64,000 nucleotides of DNA from Litchfieldia alkalitelluris. GTDB lineage: Bacteria; Bacillota; Bacilli; Bacillales; Salisediminibacteriaceae. The translations under genes were made by a program, and so were the position numbers. Each line of letters opens with the position of its first letter. Within the stretch, counting starts at the first letter, position 1. The notes beneath the pieces are model-generated. The model was not told where the DNA came from. It searched no databases and worked only from the letters and a program-made list of their open reading frames with translations. Positions 55,525 through 64,000 of this stretch are shown here, in pieces. The DNA lies in NCBI RefSeq assembly GCF_002153425.1, contig NZ_KZ119600.1:1781103-1845102 (forward strand), written 5' to 3'.

Positions 55525-57573
55525 ATGAAAGAAAAAAAGACGATGAAAACTCACTTGCCAATTCGATTGAATATTTTATTTTTCTTTGTATTTATCTTAT
55601 TTTCTGCTTTAATTTTAAGATTAGGTATAGTACAGATTGTACAAGGACAAGAGTTTGAGGAACAAGTCGAACGGACCATTAATATCAGTGTGCCAGTAGA
55701 AGCGCCTAGGGGATTAATGTATGACCGTAACGGAAATATAGTTGTAGATAATAATCTTCTTTTTACAGTAACTTATACAAATCGCCACACGCCACCACAA
55801 GTGATGCTAGAAACGGCACAAAAATTAAATGAATTTATTACAGTAGAGCCTTCAAGAATTAATGAACGAGATTTGAGGGAATATTGGGGGGTTATTTACC
55901 CTGATGAATTTGTAGAGAAGCTACCTATTGAAGAGGCAGAAGAATTAGAAATGACAGATGGTGAAGCCCATGCAGAGAGAATTTCAAGAATCACAGAGAG
56001 AGAATTGGAATCCCTATCTAATAGGGAAATGGAAGTTTTCGCAATCTGGCGTGAATTCACTGCAGGATATAACAATCTGCCGCATAAAGTGCTACGTGAT
56101 ATTACGTATGAACAAGCTGCACAGATTATGGAGCATTTAGATGAGCTACCTGGTGTAGATATCATTAGAGATTCTGAGCGGGAATATATTTATGGAGATT
56201 TACTATCAGATATCATTGGAAGGATAGGTCAAATTCCTAGAGATAGTATTGATCATTTTCTTGCTAATGGATATACAAGAAATGCTGAGGTAGGTACAAG
56301 TTACCTGGAGGCTCAATATGAGAAGGTCTTAAGGGGAAGAGAAGGAAGACTGGATAATTTTATGGATTCAAGGGGGAATTTCTTAAGGAATCCGGAAATA
56401 AATGAAGGAAGCCGTGGGAATGACTTAATTCTTACCTTTGATATGGAATTTCAACAGCGTGTAGAAAACATAGTAGATGAATTGGTTGAAGAGAGATCTT
56501 CACATTTCATTGGTGATCCAGATGCTTATGTCGTTGTCATGGAGCCAAATACTGGAGATATATTGGCAATGGCGGGCTATGATGAAAGATTGAGAGAAGC
56601 TGGGAACTTTAATTATGCTTTTGAGATGGGGTCATCTATAAAAGGGGCGACGGTGCTTATTGGTTATGATACTGGAGTATTACCACCTGGGTCTACCATT
56701 TTTGACCGACCAGTAAACTTACCTAGTGCTAATCCTATTAGTTCTCATCGTACGTTAGGATATATTAATGATCTTGGGGCGTTAGAACAGTCATCTAACA
56801 TTTATATGATAGAAGTGGCAATGCGCCTAGTTGGTTATGTGCCAGGTAGATCTAGTTCTTGGGGGAACATTGATAGAGGTTATGATACGTTAAGAGATTA
56901 TTATCATCAATTTGGGCTAGGTGTACCAACAGGACTTGATGTTCCAGTTGAATCTGCTGGCATTAATGGGGGATATGGATACCCTGGTAACATGCTGATG
57001 TTAACCTTTGGTCAGTTTGATACGTATACGCCGTTACAATTGGCGCAATATACGGCAACCATTGCAAATGGTGGATATCGCGTAGCGCCACGCTTTGTGA
57101 GGGAGATAAGGGAACCTGGACGATCTAAAGAGGAACTAGGTCCAATTTCCCAACAGGTAGAGCCAAAGATACTAAATAAATTAGATGTTGATGATGGTTA
57201 CATTGATAGAATTCAGGAAGGTTTTAGATTAGTAACATATGGTTCGCGAGGTACAGCGAGAAGCTTCTTTGGGGATGCACCATATGAAGTTGCGGGAAAA
57301 ACCGGTACAGCGCAGGTTACAGTTAGAAAAAATGGTGTAAGTCATAAGGCAAACAATCAAACGTTTGTAGCATTTGCACCGTTTGATGAACCAGAAGTGG
57401 CAATTGCAGTTGTCGTTCCTGGAGTCCACCGTGAACGTGGGGGAGCTGCGAATACAATTGCACGTAGAGTCCTCGATACGTATTTTGATATGAAAGAAAA
57501 TCGAAATGTTAGCACTGGTGCTGAAGACGAAGAAGATGATGAAGACGAAGATAATGAGGAATCAGAAGATTAA
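55525..57573 (+). CDS. pbpA: Penicillin-binding protein 2 (PbpA-type transpeptidase)
   Basis: 682 aa class B PBP for lateral-wall cross-linking. One N-terminal membrane helix (about 14-36), dimerisation domain (APRGLMYDRNGNIVVDN), and transpeptidase with GSSIKGAT (active Ser-x-x-Lys), QSSN and GKTGTAQ. Ends with an acidic tail (EDEEDDEDEDNEESED). ATG 55525 follows AAAGGA; the longer frame runs into the upstream RNA terminator. Confidence 0.93.
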   Translation: MKEKKTMKTHLPIRLNILFFFVFILFSALILRLGIVQIVQGQEFEEQVERTINISVPVEAPRGLMYDRNGNIVVDNNLLFTVTYTNRHTPPQVMLETAQKLNEFITVEPSRINERDLREYWGVIYPDEFVEKLPIEEAEELEMTDGEAHAERISRITERELESLSNREMEVFAIWREFTAGYNNLPHKVLRDITYEQAAQIMEHLDELPGVDIIRDSEREYIYGDLLSDIIGRIGQIPRDSIDHFLANGYTRNAEVGTSYLEAQYEKVLRGREGRLDNFMDSRGNFLRNPEINEGSRGNDLILTFDMEFQQRVENIVDELVEERSSHFIGDPDAYVVVMEPNTGDILAMAGYDERLREAGNFNYAFEMGSSIKGATVLIGYDTGVLPPGSTIFDRPVNLPSANPISSHRTLGYINDLGALEQSSNIYMIEVAMRLVGYVPGRSSSWGNIDRGYDTLRDYYHQFGLGVPTGLDVPVESAGINGGYGYPGNMLMLTFGQFDTYTPLQLAQYTATIANGGYRVAPRFVREIREPGRSKEELGPISQQVEPKILNKLDVDDGYIDRIQEGFRLVTYGSRGTARSFFGDAPYEVAGKTGTAQVTVRKNGVSHKANNQTFVAFAPFDEPEVAIAVVVPGVHRERGGAANTIARRVLDTYFDMKENRNVSTGAEDEEDDEDEDNEESED

Positions 57574-57647
57574 GCCGAAATAGAGGCTGTCCTAGTGTTG
57601 GATTGATTTCTCGTTACTTACCTACCGTAAAAATTATAAGTACTTTC

Positions 57648-57690
57648 AATAGCCTATCAAATGTTAGTTCATTTGGTGGGCTATTTTATT
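57648..57690 (+). terminator. Terminator after pbpA
   Basis: AATAGCCTATCAAATG / CATTTGGTGGGCTATT stem, then TTATTG. Confidence 0.75.
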
Positions 57691-57776
57691 GAAATAGTGA
57701 GATAGTGAGGGTTGGGGGAAGTTAATTTCATAATAAATAATTTAGATTATGAGGTGATCTATAGTTTAGGAATGAC

Positions 57777-57820
57777 AAAAAAGAGGATAGCCCATTTGAT
57801 TAGGGCCACCCTCAAGTTTT
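57777..57820. terminator. Bidirectional terminator before yqzC-like gene end
   Basis: GAGGATAGCCC / GGGCCACCCTC stem with T6 on the plus and T-run on the minus strand. Confidence 0.75.
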
Positions 57821-57841
57821 TTATAAATCTGCTTAAATATA

Positions 57842-58396
57842 TTATGGAGTAATTAGTTCTTGAGCAATTTCCGATATGGACATATCGCTATTAACTTTAT
57901 GCTCTCCAATTTTTATTTGTTGTTCAATTCCATTGTCAACTAAATAGTCAACTAAAGCGGAACCATCAGAAATAATATTTGCACGGATTAATTGTTGCAC
58001 AACATCATGTGAAGTCATTCCAGATTCTAATACTACAGTTGTTTCGTAAACAGTTACTTCTTCTTCTACTGTTTCTTCTACTTCTTCTTCCACTTCTTCC
58101 TCTACCTCTGGAGTATCTTCTTCCACAGGCTCTTCTTCAATAACTTCCGTTTCTTCTTCTTCAATAAATACTTCTTCGATTTGCTCTCTCAGCTCTCGTA
58201 CTTCAGTTCTAAGCTGTCTGAACTCCTCATCCTCAAGGACAACGTACGATTCACCTTCCAAAAACTCTATTGCATCTATTGTAGTAAGTTCCTCGTTATT
58301 GTTATTATTACTACCCAAATAATAGTTACTTGCAATAATAGAAGTGGTTAAGAAAATACCAATGGCTGCGCCACGAAAATTATGTTTTAATGACAC
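57842..58396 (-). CDS. YqzC-like membrane protein with MltG-type LysM-like domain
   Basis: 184 aa. N-terminal membrane helix (about 10-28), a coiled/acidic stretch very rich in Glu-Val (about 85-120), and a C-terminal VLESGMTSHDVVQQLIRANII...GEHKVNSDMSISEIAQEL, like the N-terminal LysM-like domain of MltG/YceG without the catalytic domain. Two nt separate it from the upstream gene, so they form an operon. B. subtilis yqzC occupies the same place. Confidence 0.7.
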   Translation of the reverse strand: MSLKHNFRGAAIGIFLTTSIIASNYYLGSNNNNNEELTTIDAIEFLEGESYVVLEDEEFRQLRTEVRELREQIEEVFIEEEETEVIEEEPVEEDTPEVEEEVEEEVEETVEEEVTVYETTVVLESGMTSHDVVQQLIRANIISDGSALVDYLVDNGIEQQIKIGEHKVNSDMSISEIAQELITP

Positions 58397-58397
58397 G

Positions 58398-58739
58398 TTA
58401 TTTCATCCCTTCTGCTGTGTTTGCAAGTATGCTGTCAATATCATCTTCATGACGGTTTGTCATGGAAGCGATATCGTTAATGGAATAACCTTCCTCATAC
58501 ATAGAGAGTATATCATCTCTCGTTAAGGTGCTAGGAGAAGTAGTGGTCTCATTAGAAGAGATAACAAACTCTTCTTCAATGACCTTCATTTTTTGTTTAA
58601 CTTGATACATTTCCTGCATTAATTGTATAGATAAGTTCTCTACTTGTTTTTCAAGCTCTTTTGATCGATCCTTTTGGATAAAAGACAGGATAAATAAAAG
58701 TGCTGAAATACTAAATGATATAAAAATGATCCAACCCAT
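58398..58739 (-). CDS. YqzD-like membrane-anchored coiled-coil protein
   Basis: 113 aa. One N-terminal helix (residues 2-20), a coiled coil (about 25-60) and a C-terminal helix-turn-helix-like segment (TRDDILSMYEEGYSINDIASMTNRHEDDI) resembling resolvase/DUF6115-type ends. Function unknown. First gene of the pair with the YqzC-like protein. Confidence 0.7.
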   Translation of the reverse strand: MGWIIFISFSISALLFILSFIQKDRSKELEKQVENLSIQLMQEMYQVKQKMKVIEEEFVISSNETTTSPSTLTRDDILSMYEEGYSINDIASMTNRHEDDIDSILANTAEGMK

Positions 58740-59136
58740 TCGTATTTCCCCTCCAAAATTACAAAATCTATCATAGTTATATCATAAAATCTAAATTCAC
58801 GAAAGGTGTCGAAAGTCCGAGGTAGTTTCGCTTAGTATAGACACAGCGCCATTATTACGACATTATTTGCATTATACCAGGTGTTTTTTGTTTGAAAATC
58901 CATAAATTACATGCTCAAAACTGTCATTTAATATTTTTTTCTGCTTCTCGACCTCATGGATTGTAGGTGTGACATATAGTGACAAAAATACCTTCTTGTT
59001 GAAGTGTTCATAAGTAGGTAAGATAAAAATACATCAATTATTTCCTACAACTGGTGTTAGAGGAAAAATGTATCCTTTACCTATAAAAAGAAGACAAGCT
59101 TATGGACGAGATTTATTATTACAAGGAGGTATAAAA
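58740..59136. other. Intergenic region between yqzD-like and unknown gene
   Basis: About 400 nt, AT-rich. It contains divergent leader sequences and no recognisable RNA or repeat. Confidence 0.4.
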
Positions 59137-59733
59137 ATGTCGGTAATTCCAAAAGAGTCCGTTAAATATAAAAAAGAGTACGTATTAAAAGTGAACAATC
59201 GTGTAGTGACATTATTAAATCCTGGGAAGTTTGAACATTTTCATGAAGGTCAAGAGCCGATTATCAGTTGGAAGTGGATAAATTTACCTGTTAAAGCAGA
59301 AGGGAAATCATTGAATAAATTAGTCATTCAAAATATGACAGATGCAGAAATAGATGTAAACATGTTAGTAAAGTACAAGGTAGAGGATAGTAGCACCAAT
59401 CCACTCGTATATTATTCTCCTTCTAGGGAAGCTTTAATTAGTTATGATGGGAATAGCTACAGCTTATTTGGTGGTACTGGAAATATCCTTGAAGCCATGT
59501 ATTATAGTACTGTAAAGGTTGATGTGAATGAGTGGAGCGATGGAACACCATTAAACTTTCAACCTTTAACAAAAAATAGTAATGGGTGGGGACTTGAGTT
59601 TTTAATGAAGCTAGGAGAGAATGCATCTAGCTTTATATATGAATGGGAATTTGACAGTAATAAGCTTCAAGAAATTGAAGACCTTCATACACAATATCAA
59701 GGTTTACTGGGCAAAGGTTCATTCTCTTATTAA
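59137..59733 (+). CDS. Unknown 198-aa protein
   Basis: MSVIPKESVKYKKEYVLKVN..., mixed alpha/beta composition with many aromatic and beta-type stretches, no signal peptide, no membrane helix. ATG 59137 follows AAGGAGG and is preferred over the frame start at 59068. It contains WKWINLPVKAEG and WEFDSNKLQEIEDL. I do not recognise a family. Single gene before rpmG. Confidence 0.6.
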   Translation: MSVIPKESVKYKKEYVLKVNNRVVTLLNPGKFEHFHEGQEPIISWKWINLPVKAEGKSLNKLVIQNMTDAEIDVNMLVKYKVEDSSTNPLVYYSPSREALISYDGNSYSLFGGTGNILEAMYYSTVKVDVNEWSDGTPLNFQPLTKNSNGWGLEFLMKLGENASSFIYEWEFDSNKLQEIEDLHTQYQGLLGKGSFSY

Positions 59734-59829
59734 AGTTTTTAAAAACAGAATATTCTTTTTCTTGAATGTCCCTCTATTTTTTGCTATTATTTTAAAGTAT
59801 GATTAGTTTACAGATTTGGAGGGAGAACA

Positions 59830-59979
59830 ATGCGCGTAAAAATTACATTAGCTTGTACTGAAACTGGTGATCGCAACTATATCACTACTAAAAATAAACG
59901 TGAAAACCCAGAACGTCTTGAGCTTAAAAAATACAGCCCAAGATTAGGTCGTCACACATTGCACCGTGAGACAAAATAA
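59830..59979 (+). CDS. rpmG: 50S ribosomal protein L33 (zinc-free type)
   Basis: 49 aa, [20 protein letters not shown]..., ending [11 protein letters not shown]. Lacks the two CxxC pairs of zinc-binding L33, so it is the C-minus form. GGAGGGAG precedes the ATG. The neighbour yqgN is as in the B. subtilis rpmGA locus. Confidence 0.95.
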   Translation: MRVKITLACTETGDRNYITTKNKRENPERLELKKYSPRLGRHTLHRETK

Positions 59980-59989
59980 TGCATTAATA

Positions 59990-60041
59990 AGAGCGACTTG
60001 AATTTCAGCCTTTTACGGACGAAATTCAAGTCGCTTTTTAT
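59990..60041 (+). terminator. Terminator after rpmG
   Basis: AGCGACTTGAATTT / AAATTCAAGTCGCTTTTT. Confidence 0.92.
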
Positions 60042-60084
60042 TGTGGAAAAAAGGGGTGGGGGGGTGGTTCAATAAAAAGGTGGC

Positions 60085-60540
60085 TTATTTTCCCTTTGAG
60101 AGGGTTGGAGCAGTGTTCGGTAAAATAAATGAGGTTTAAATTCCCTTTGGGAGGATTAAACATTGTTTCGGGCACTAACACGCTGAAATAGTTCCCGTAG
60201 CACAGTCCACGCATGAACTCGAAGCACTAACAGCAAGGAATAGTTCGCGTAGCGCAGTCCACGCATGAGCTTCGGGCACTAACACGCTGAAATAGTTCCC
60301 GTAGCACAGTCCACGCATGAACTCCGAGCACTATCAGCAAGAAATAGTTCCCGTAGCACAGTCCACGCATGAACTCCGAGCACTATCAGCAAGAAATAGT
60401 TCCCGTAGCACAGTCCACGCATGAACTCCGGGCACTAACACGCTGAAATAGTTCCCGTAGCACAGTCCACACACGATCTCCGGGCACTAGCTAACACCAC
60501 GAAATAGTTCCCTTTGCATCAACTCAGACACAGCCCACGC
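60085..60540. repeat. 52-bp tandem repeat array, seven clear plus about two degenerate copies
   Basis: GCACTA recurs at 60172, 60224, 60276, 60328, 60380, 60432 and 60484, each 52 bp apart; AATAGTTCCCGTAGCACAGT and CCACGCATGA are conserved in most units. Copies to the left (TTCCCTTTG at 60090 and 60142) are more diverged and resemble the array at 19274. Two unit types alternate in part (AACACGCTG vs ATCAGCAAG). No ORF. Confidence 0.9.
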
Positions 60541-60718
60541 ACGCGCGTCGCTCCTAACCCGCGAATTCTACCTCGTACCTTTTAAATAGCTCCCCCCATC
60601 TTTATATGGTATTAGAAATAATCAACTAAATTTTTTATAGCAAAATTGGTAACATATGCTAAAATGACGTTAGTAGCTACTAACCTGTATATAGCCCTCA
60701 GGGAAGGAGGGAGACACT

Positions 60719-62307
<1,589 letters not shown>

Positions 62308-62350
62308 GATACGTATTTTTAACCATCCTAAAGATAAAGGAGGAGTTGTC

Positions 62351-62527
62351 ATGCAGCGACTGTTATTCATTATCGCCATAATCCTTAGTGTTAGGGGTTT
62401 AATGAAGAATAGGTTTCGTTTACTCAACACTTTTTTATCAAACAAATGGTTGCGTACCTTATCAGTGGCACTGGTTATGAGAATACCTGGTGTAAGAGAA
62501 AAAATGATGTATCAAATGTTACGCTAA
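62351..62527 (+). CDS. yqgO: YqgO-like small membrane protein
   Basis: 58 aa, MQRLLFIIAIILSVRGLMKN..., one N-terminal hydrophobic helix and a basic, amphipathic rest. AAAGGAGGAGTTGTC precedes the ATG, so it is surely translated. Position between yqgN and gluP as B. subtilis yqgO. Function unknown. Confidence 0.75.
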   Translation: MQRLLFIIAIILSVRGLMKNRFRLLNTFLSNKWLRTLSVALVMRIPGVREKMMYQMLR

Positions 62528-62528
62528 A

Positions 62529-62553
62529 ATCCCGATTCCTTCGGGATTTTTCT
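62529..62553 (+). terminator. Terminator after yqgO
   Basis: AATCCCGA / TCGGGATT with T5. Confidence 0.88.
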
Positions 62554-62628
62554 TTATGGTGCAGTAATTCATCGTAAATTAATACTCCCCTTGTTATAAT
62601 AGGAATAGATCAAATGAGGTGACTTGTT

Positions 62629-63348
62629 TTGACTTGGAAAGGTGTTTGCTTTGACTTAGATAACACGCTGTTCGATCATGAAATGGCTTTTGAAAGGGCT
62701 ATTCACTATTGCTTTAGCTCCATTTCTGTTCGGACGGTTTCATTTGATGAGTTCTTCTCAGTGTTCAAAAGCAATTGTGATTTATATTGGAGTTGGCTTG
62801 AAAAGAAAAAGCTCTCAAGAAGGGAATATCAACGGAAGCGTTTTAATGAAACAATGAAAGAATTAGGGCTACCTTTCGGTGATGAACTAGCTGATCAGTT
62901 CCATGATTTATATTATCAAGTAGTGGCTAAATATTGTGAACCATACCCAGGATTACAGGACTTATTTTCTTTTTTAAAGAAGCAGGGTGTTAAGCTTGGT
63001 ATTGTAAGTAATGGAAAGAAAGGCACGCAGTTCGGTAAGATTGCCCATATTGGTGCTGACAAATGGATACCAGAGGAATATATCATTATCTCCGGCAATG
63101 TCGGGTATGAAAAACCAAATATACATATATTTAAGATCGCTGAAAATAGATTGGAGCTTTCTTCACAGGACTTCCTATATATTGGTGATTCGTGGGAACA
63201 TGATGTGGTAGGACCTATAGATGCAGGGTGGCAAGCTGTATTTTTGAATACACGTGGGGCAAAGAGGACGACGGACCATTCTCCATTTGCAGAATGTCAC
63301 GAGTTAGTGGAAGTGAAAGAACTACTTGAGAGGAAATACAAAGATTAA
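62629..63348 (+). CDS. HAD-family hydrolase
   Basis: 239 aa HAD phosphatase with helical cap (type I). Motif I FDLDNTLFD, motif II GIVSNGKK, Lys in GNVGYEKPNIHIF, motif IV YIGDSWEHDVVG. Substrate unknown. TTG 62629 after AATGAGGTGAC. It is followed closely (10 nt) by gluP. Confidence 0.87.
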   Translation: MTWKGVCFDLDNTLFDHEMAFERAIHYCFSSISVRTVSFDEFFSVFKSNCDLYWSWLEKKKLSRREYQRKRFNETMKELGLPFGDELADQFHDLYYQVVAKYCEPYPGLQDLFSFLKKQGVKLGIVSNGKKGTQFGKIAHIGADKWIPEEYIIISGNVGYEKPNIHIFKIAENRLELSSQDFLYIGDSWEHDVVGPIDAGWQAVFLNTRGAKRTTDHSPFAECHELVEVKELLERKYKD

Positions 63349-63358
63349 GGGGGTCTCC

Positions 63359-64000
63359 ATGGACAGTTTAACGATACGATTAAGATACTGGGAAATTGTT
63401 TACCATCTTGTTTGTCGGGAAGGAATGCGAGTTGTTCATTTCAGTAAAACTGGAAGAGAGGTTTGGCTCGAGGATGACCGCCTTGAACAAGATCAATTAA
63501 TTCGGTTTGTGCAACGGGACTTTGATTGGAGCAATGAATTAAGAAGTGATATAAAAAATACGTATGAAAAGGGGAAGCAAGTACGTAAGCAACTCAAATT
63601 GAGATCAGCCAATGTCGTTAATTTAATATTATCCCAATTCACTCCTGTTGATAGCTATGAAGAACTTCTAGATCGTCCACTCCCACTAACATCTGGTGGA
63701 AAAAATCATCAGCGTACGATCCTTCTAGATGCCAATCATTTACAGGAGAAATTCTTCCCATTAGCAACAGAGTGGAAACTAAATGAGATGCCTGCGTTTC
63801 TCCCACTAGAGCAGGTTGATGATGAAGAAGGTGTTATTCGCACATTACGTTTCTCTGTTCAAAAAGCATCAGAGGAACAAGTGGAGAAGGACAGAAATTT
63901 ATTTCTTTATGGGAAGCCGATTTTAACAAACATCTTTTTAGGTATTATAATCGCAATTTTTCTTTTTGTAGAGATGAATGGTTCCTCAACAAGTTCGGAA
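63359..64000 (+). CDS. gluP: GluP (YqgP) rhomboid protease, 3' part outside window
   Basis: Open frame of 214 codons to the window edge. The N-terminal cytosolic domain (MDSLTIRLRYWEIVYHLVCREG...) matches YqgP/GluP, and the first membrane helix (TNIFLGIIIAIFLFVEM) begins near residue 190. The rhomboid core with the Ser/His dyad would lie beyond the window. AAGGGGGTCTCC precedes the ATG. Confidence 0.88.
   Translation, partial: MDSLTIRLRYWEIVYHLVCREGMRVVHFSKTGREVWLEDDRLEQDQLIRFVQRDFDWSNELRSDIKNTYEKGKQVRKQLKLRSANVVNLILSQFTPVDSYEELLDRPLPLTSGGKNHQRTILLDANHLQEKFFPLATEWKLNEMPAFLPLEQVDDEEGVIRTLRFSVQKASEEQVEKDRNLFLYGKPILTNIFLGIIIAIFLFVEMNGSSTSSE

Overview
The window is a low-GC Firmicute chromosome segment. 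Gene content and order closely follow the yqf-yqg region of Bacillus subtilis (yqfF, ybeY, dgkA, cdd, era, recO, glyQS, ccpN, yqfL, dnaG, sigA, cccA, then the yqf genes, ispG, sodA, pbpA, rpmG, yqgN, gluP). It is therefore a Bacillaceae member. The species cannot be fixed from the sequence alone; dispersed GC-rich palindromic repeats and several TTG/GTG starts also fit this family. Both ends cut a gene: pgpH on the left and gluP on the right.

Layout. 0-14.5 kb is a housekeeping block: c-di-AMP hydrolase, rRNA maturation nuclease, undecaprenol kinase, cytidine deaminase, Era, RecO, a glycine T-box with glyQS, CcpN with the PPDK regulator, and the macromolecular-synthesis genes dnaG-sigA. 14.5-25.4 kb holds a lipid phosphodiesterase, cytochrome c550, TrmK, YqfO, IspH, a CarD-like factor, the low-complexity YqfQ, CshB, endonuclease IV and an orphan cytosolic histidine kinase. 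25.4-35.2 kb carries two metal ABC systems: a manganese-type pair behind a MntR-like box, and a zinc-type ATPase with two permeases and zur behind a Zur-like box. Between them lie a lytic transglycosylase and ppx-ppk. 35.2-43 kb has two tiny related proteins, a strict 51-bp tandem palindrome array, YqfW, YqfX, IspG, YqfZ, an MFS transporter, a DUF1002 protein and an NfeD protein.

43.0-48.3 kb is the most notable part, a biofilm-matrix island. A c-di-GMP-I riboswitch with a terminator-like expression platform precedes a 44-residue SinI-like anti-repressor gene. Next come a short SinR-like DNA-binding protein lacking the SinI-binding domain, a cluster of SinR-type GTTCTTT boxes, the operon tasA-tapA-sipW plus a fourth gene encoding a TasA-like protein with a sortase-type LPxTA anchor, and a full-length SinR. 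This suggests a direct route: c-di-GMP to riboswitch to SinI to release of SinR from the amyloid-fibre operon. In B. subtilis, by contrast, sinI is under Spo0A control.

48.6-64 kb continues with YqgB, a PhoP-box-controlled Na/phosphate symporter, three tRNA genes (Met, Ile2, Ser), an HesB-like protein, SodA, a YqgE transporter, a structured small RNA (probable 6S RNA), PbpA, YqzC/YqzD-like proteins, L33, a 52-bp tandem array related to a shorter one at 19.3 kb, 5-formyl-THF cyclo-ligase, lactate dehydrogenase, YqgO, a HAD phosphatase and the start of GluP.
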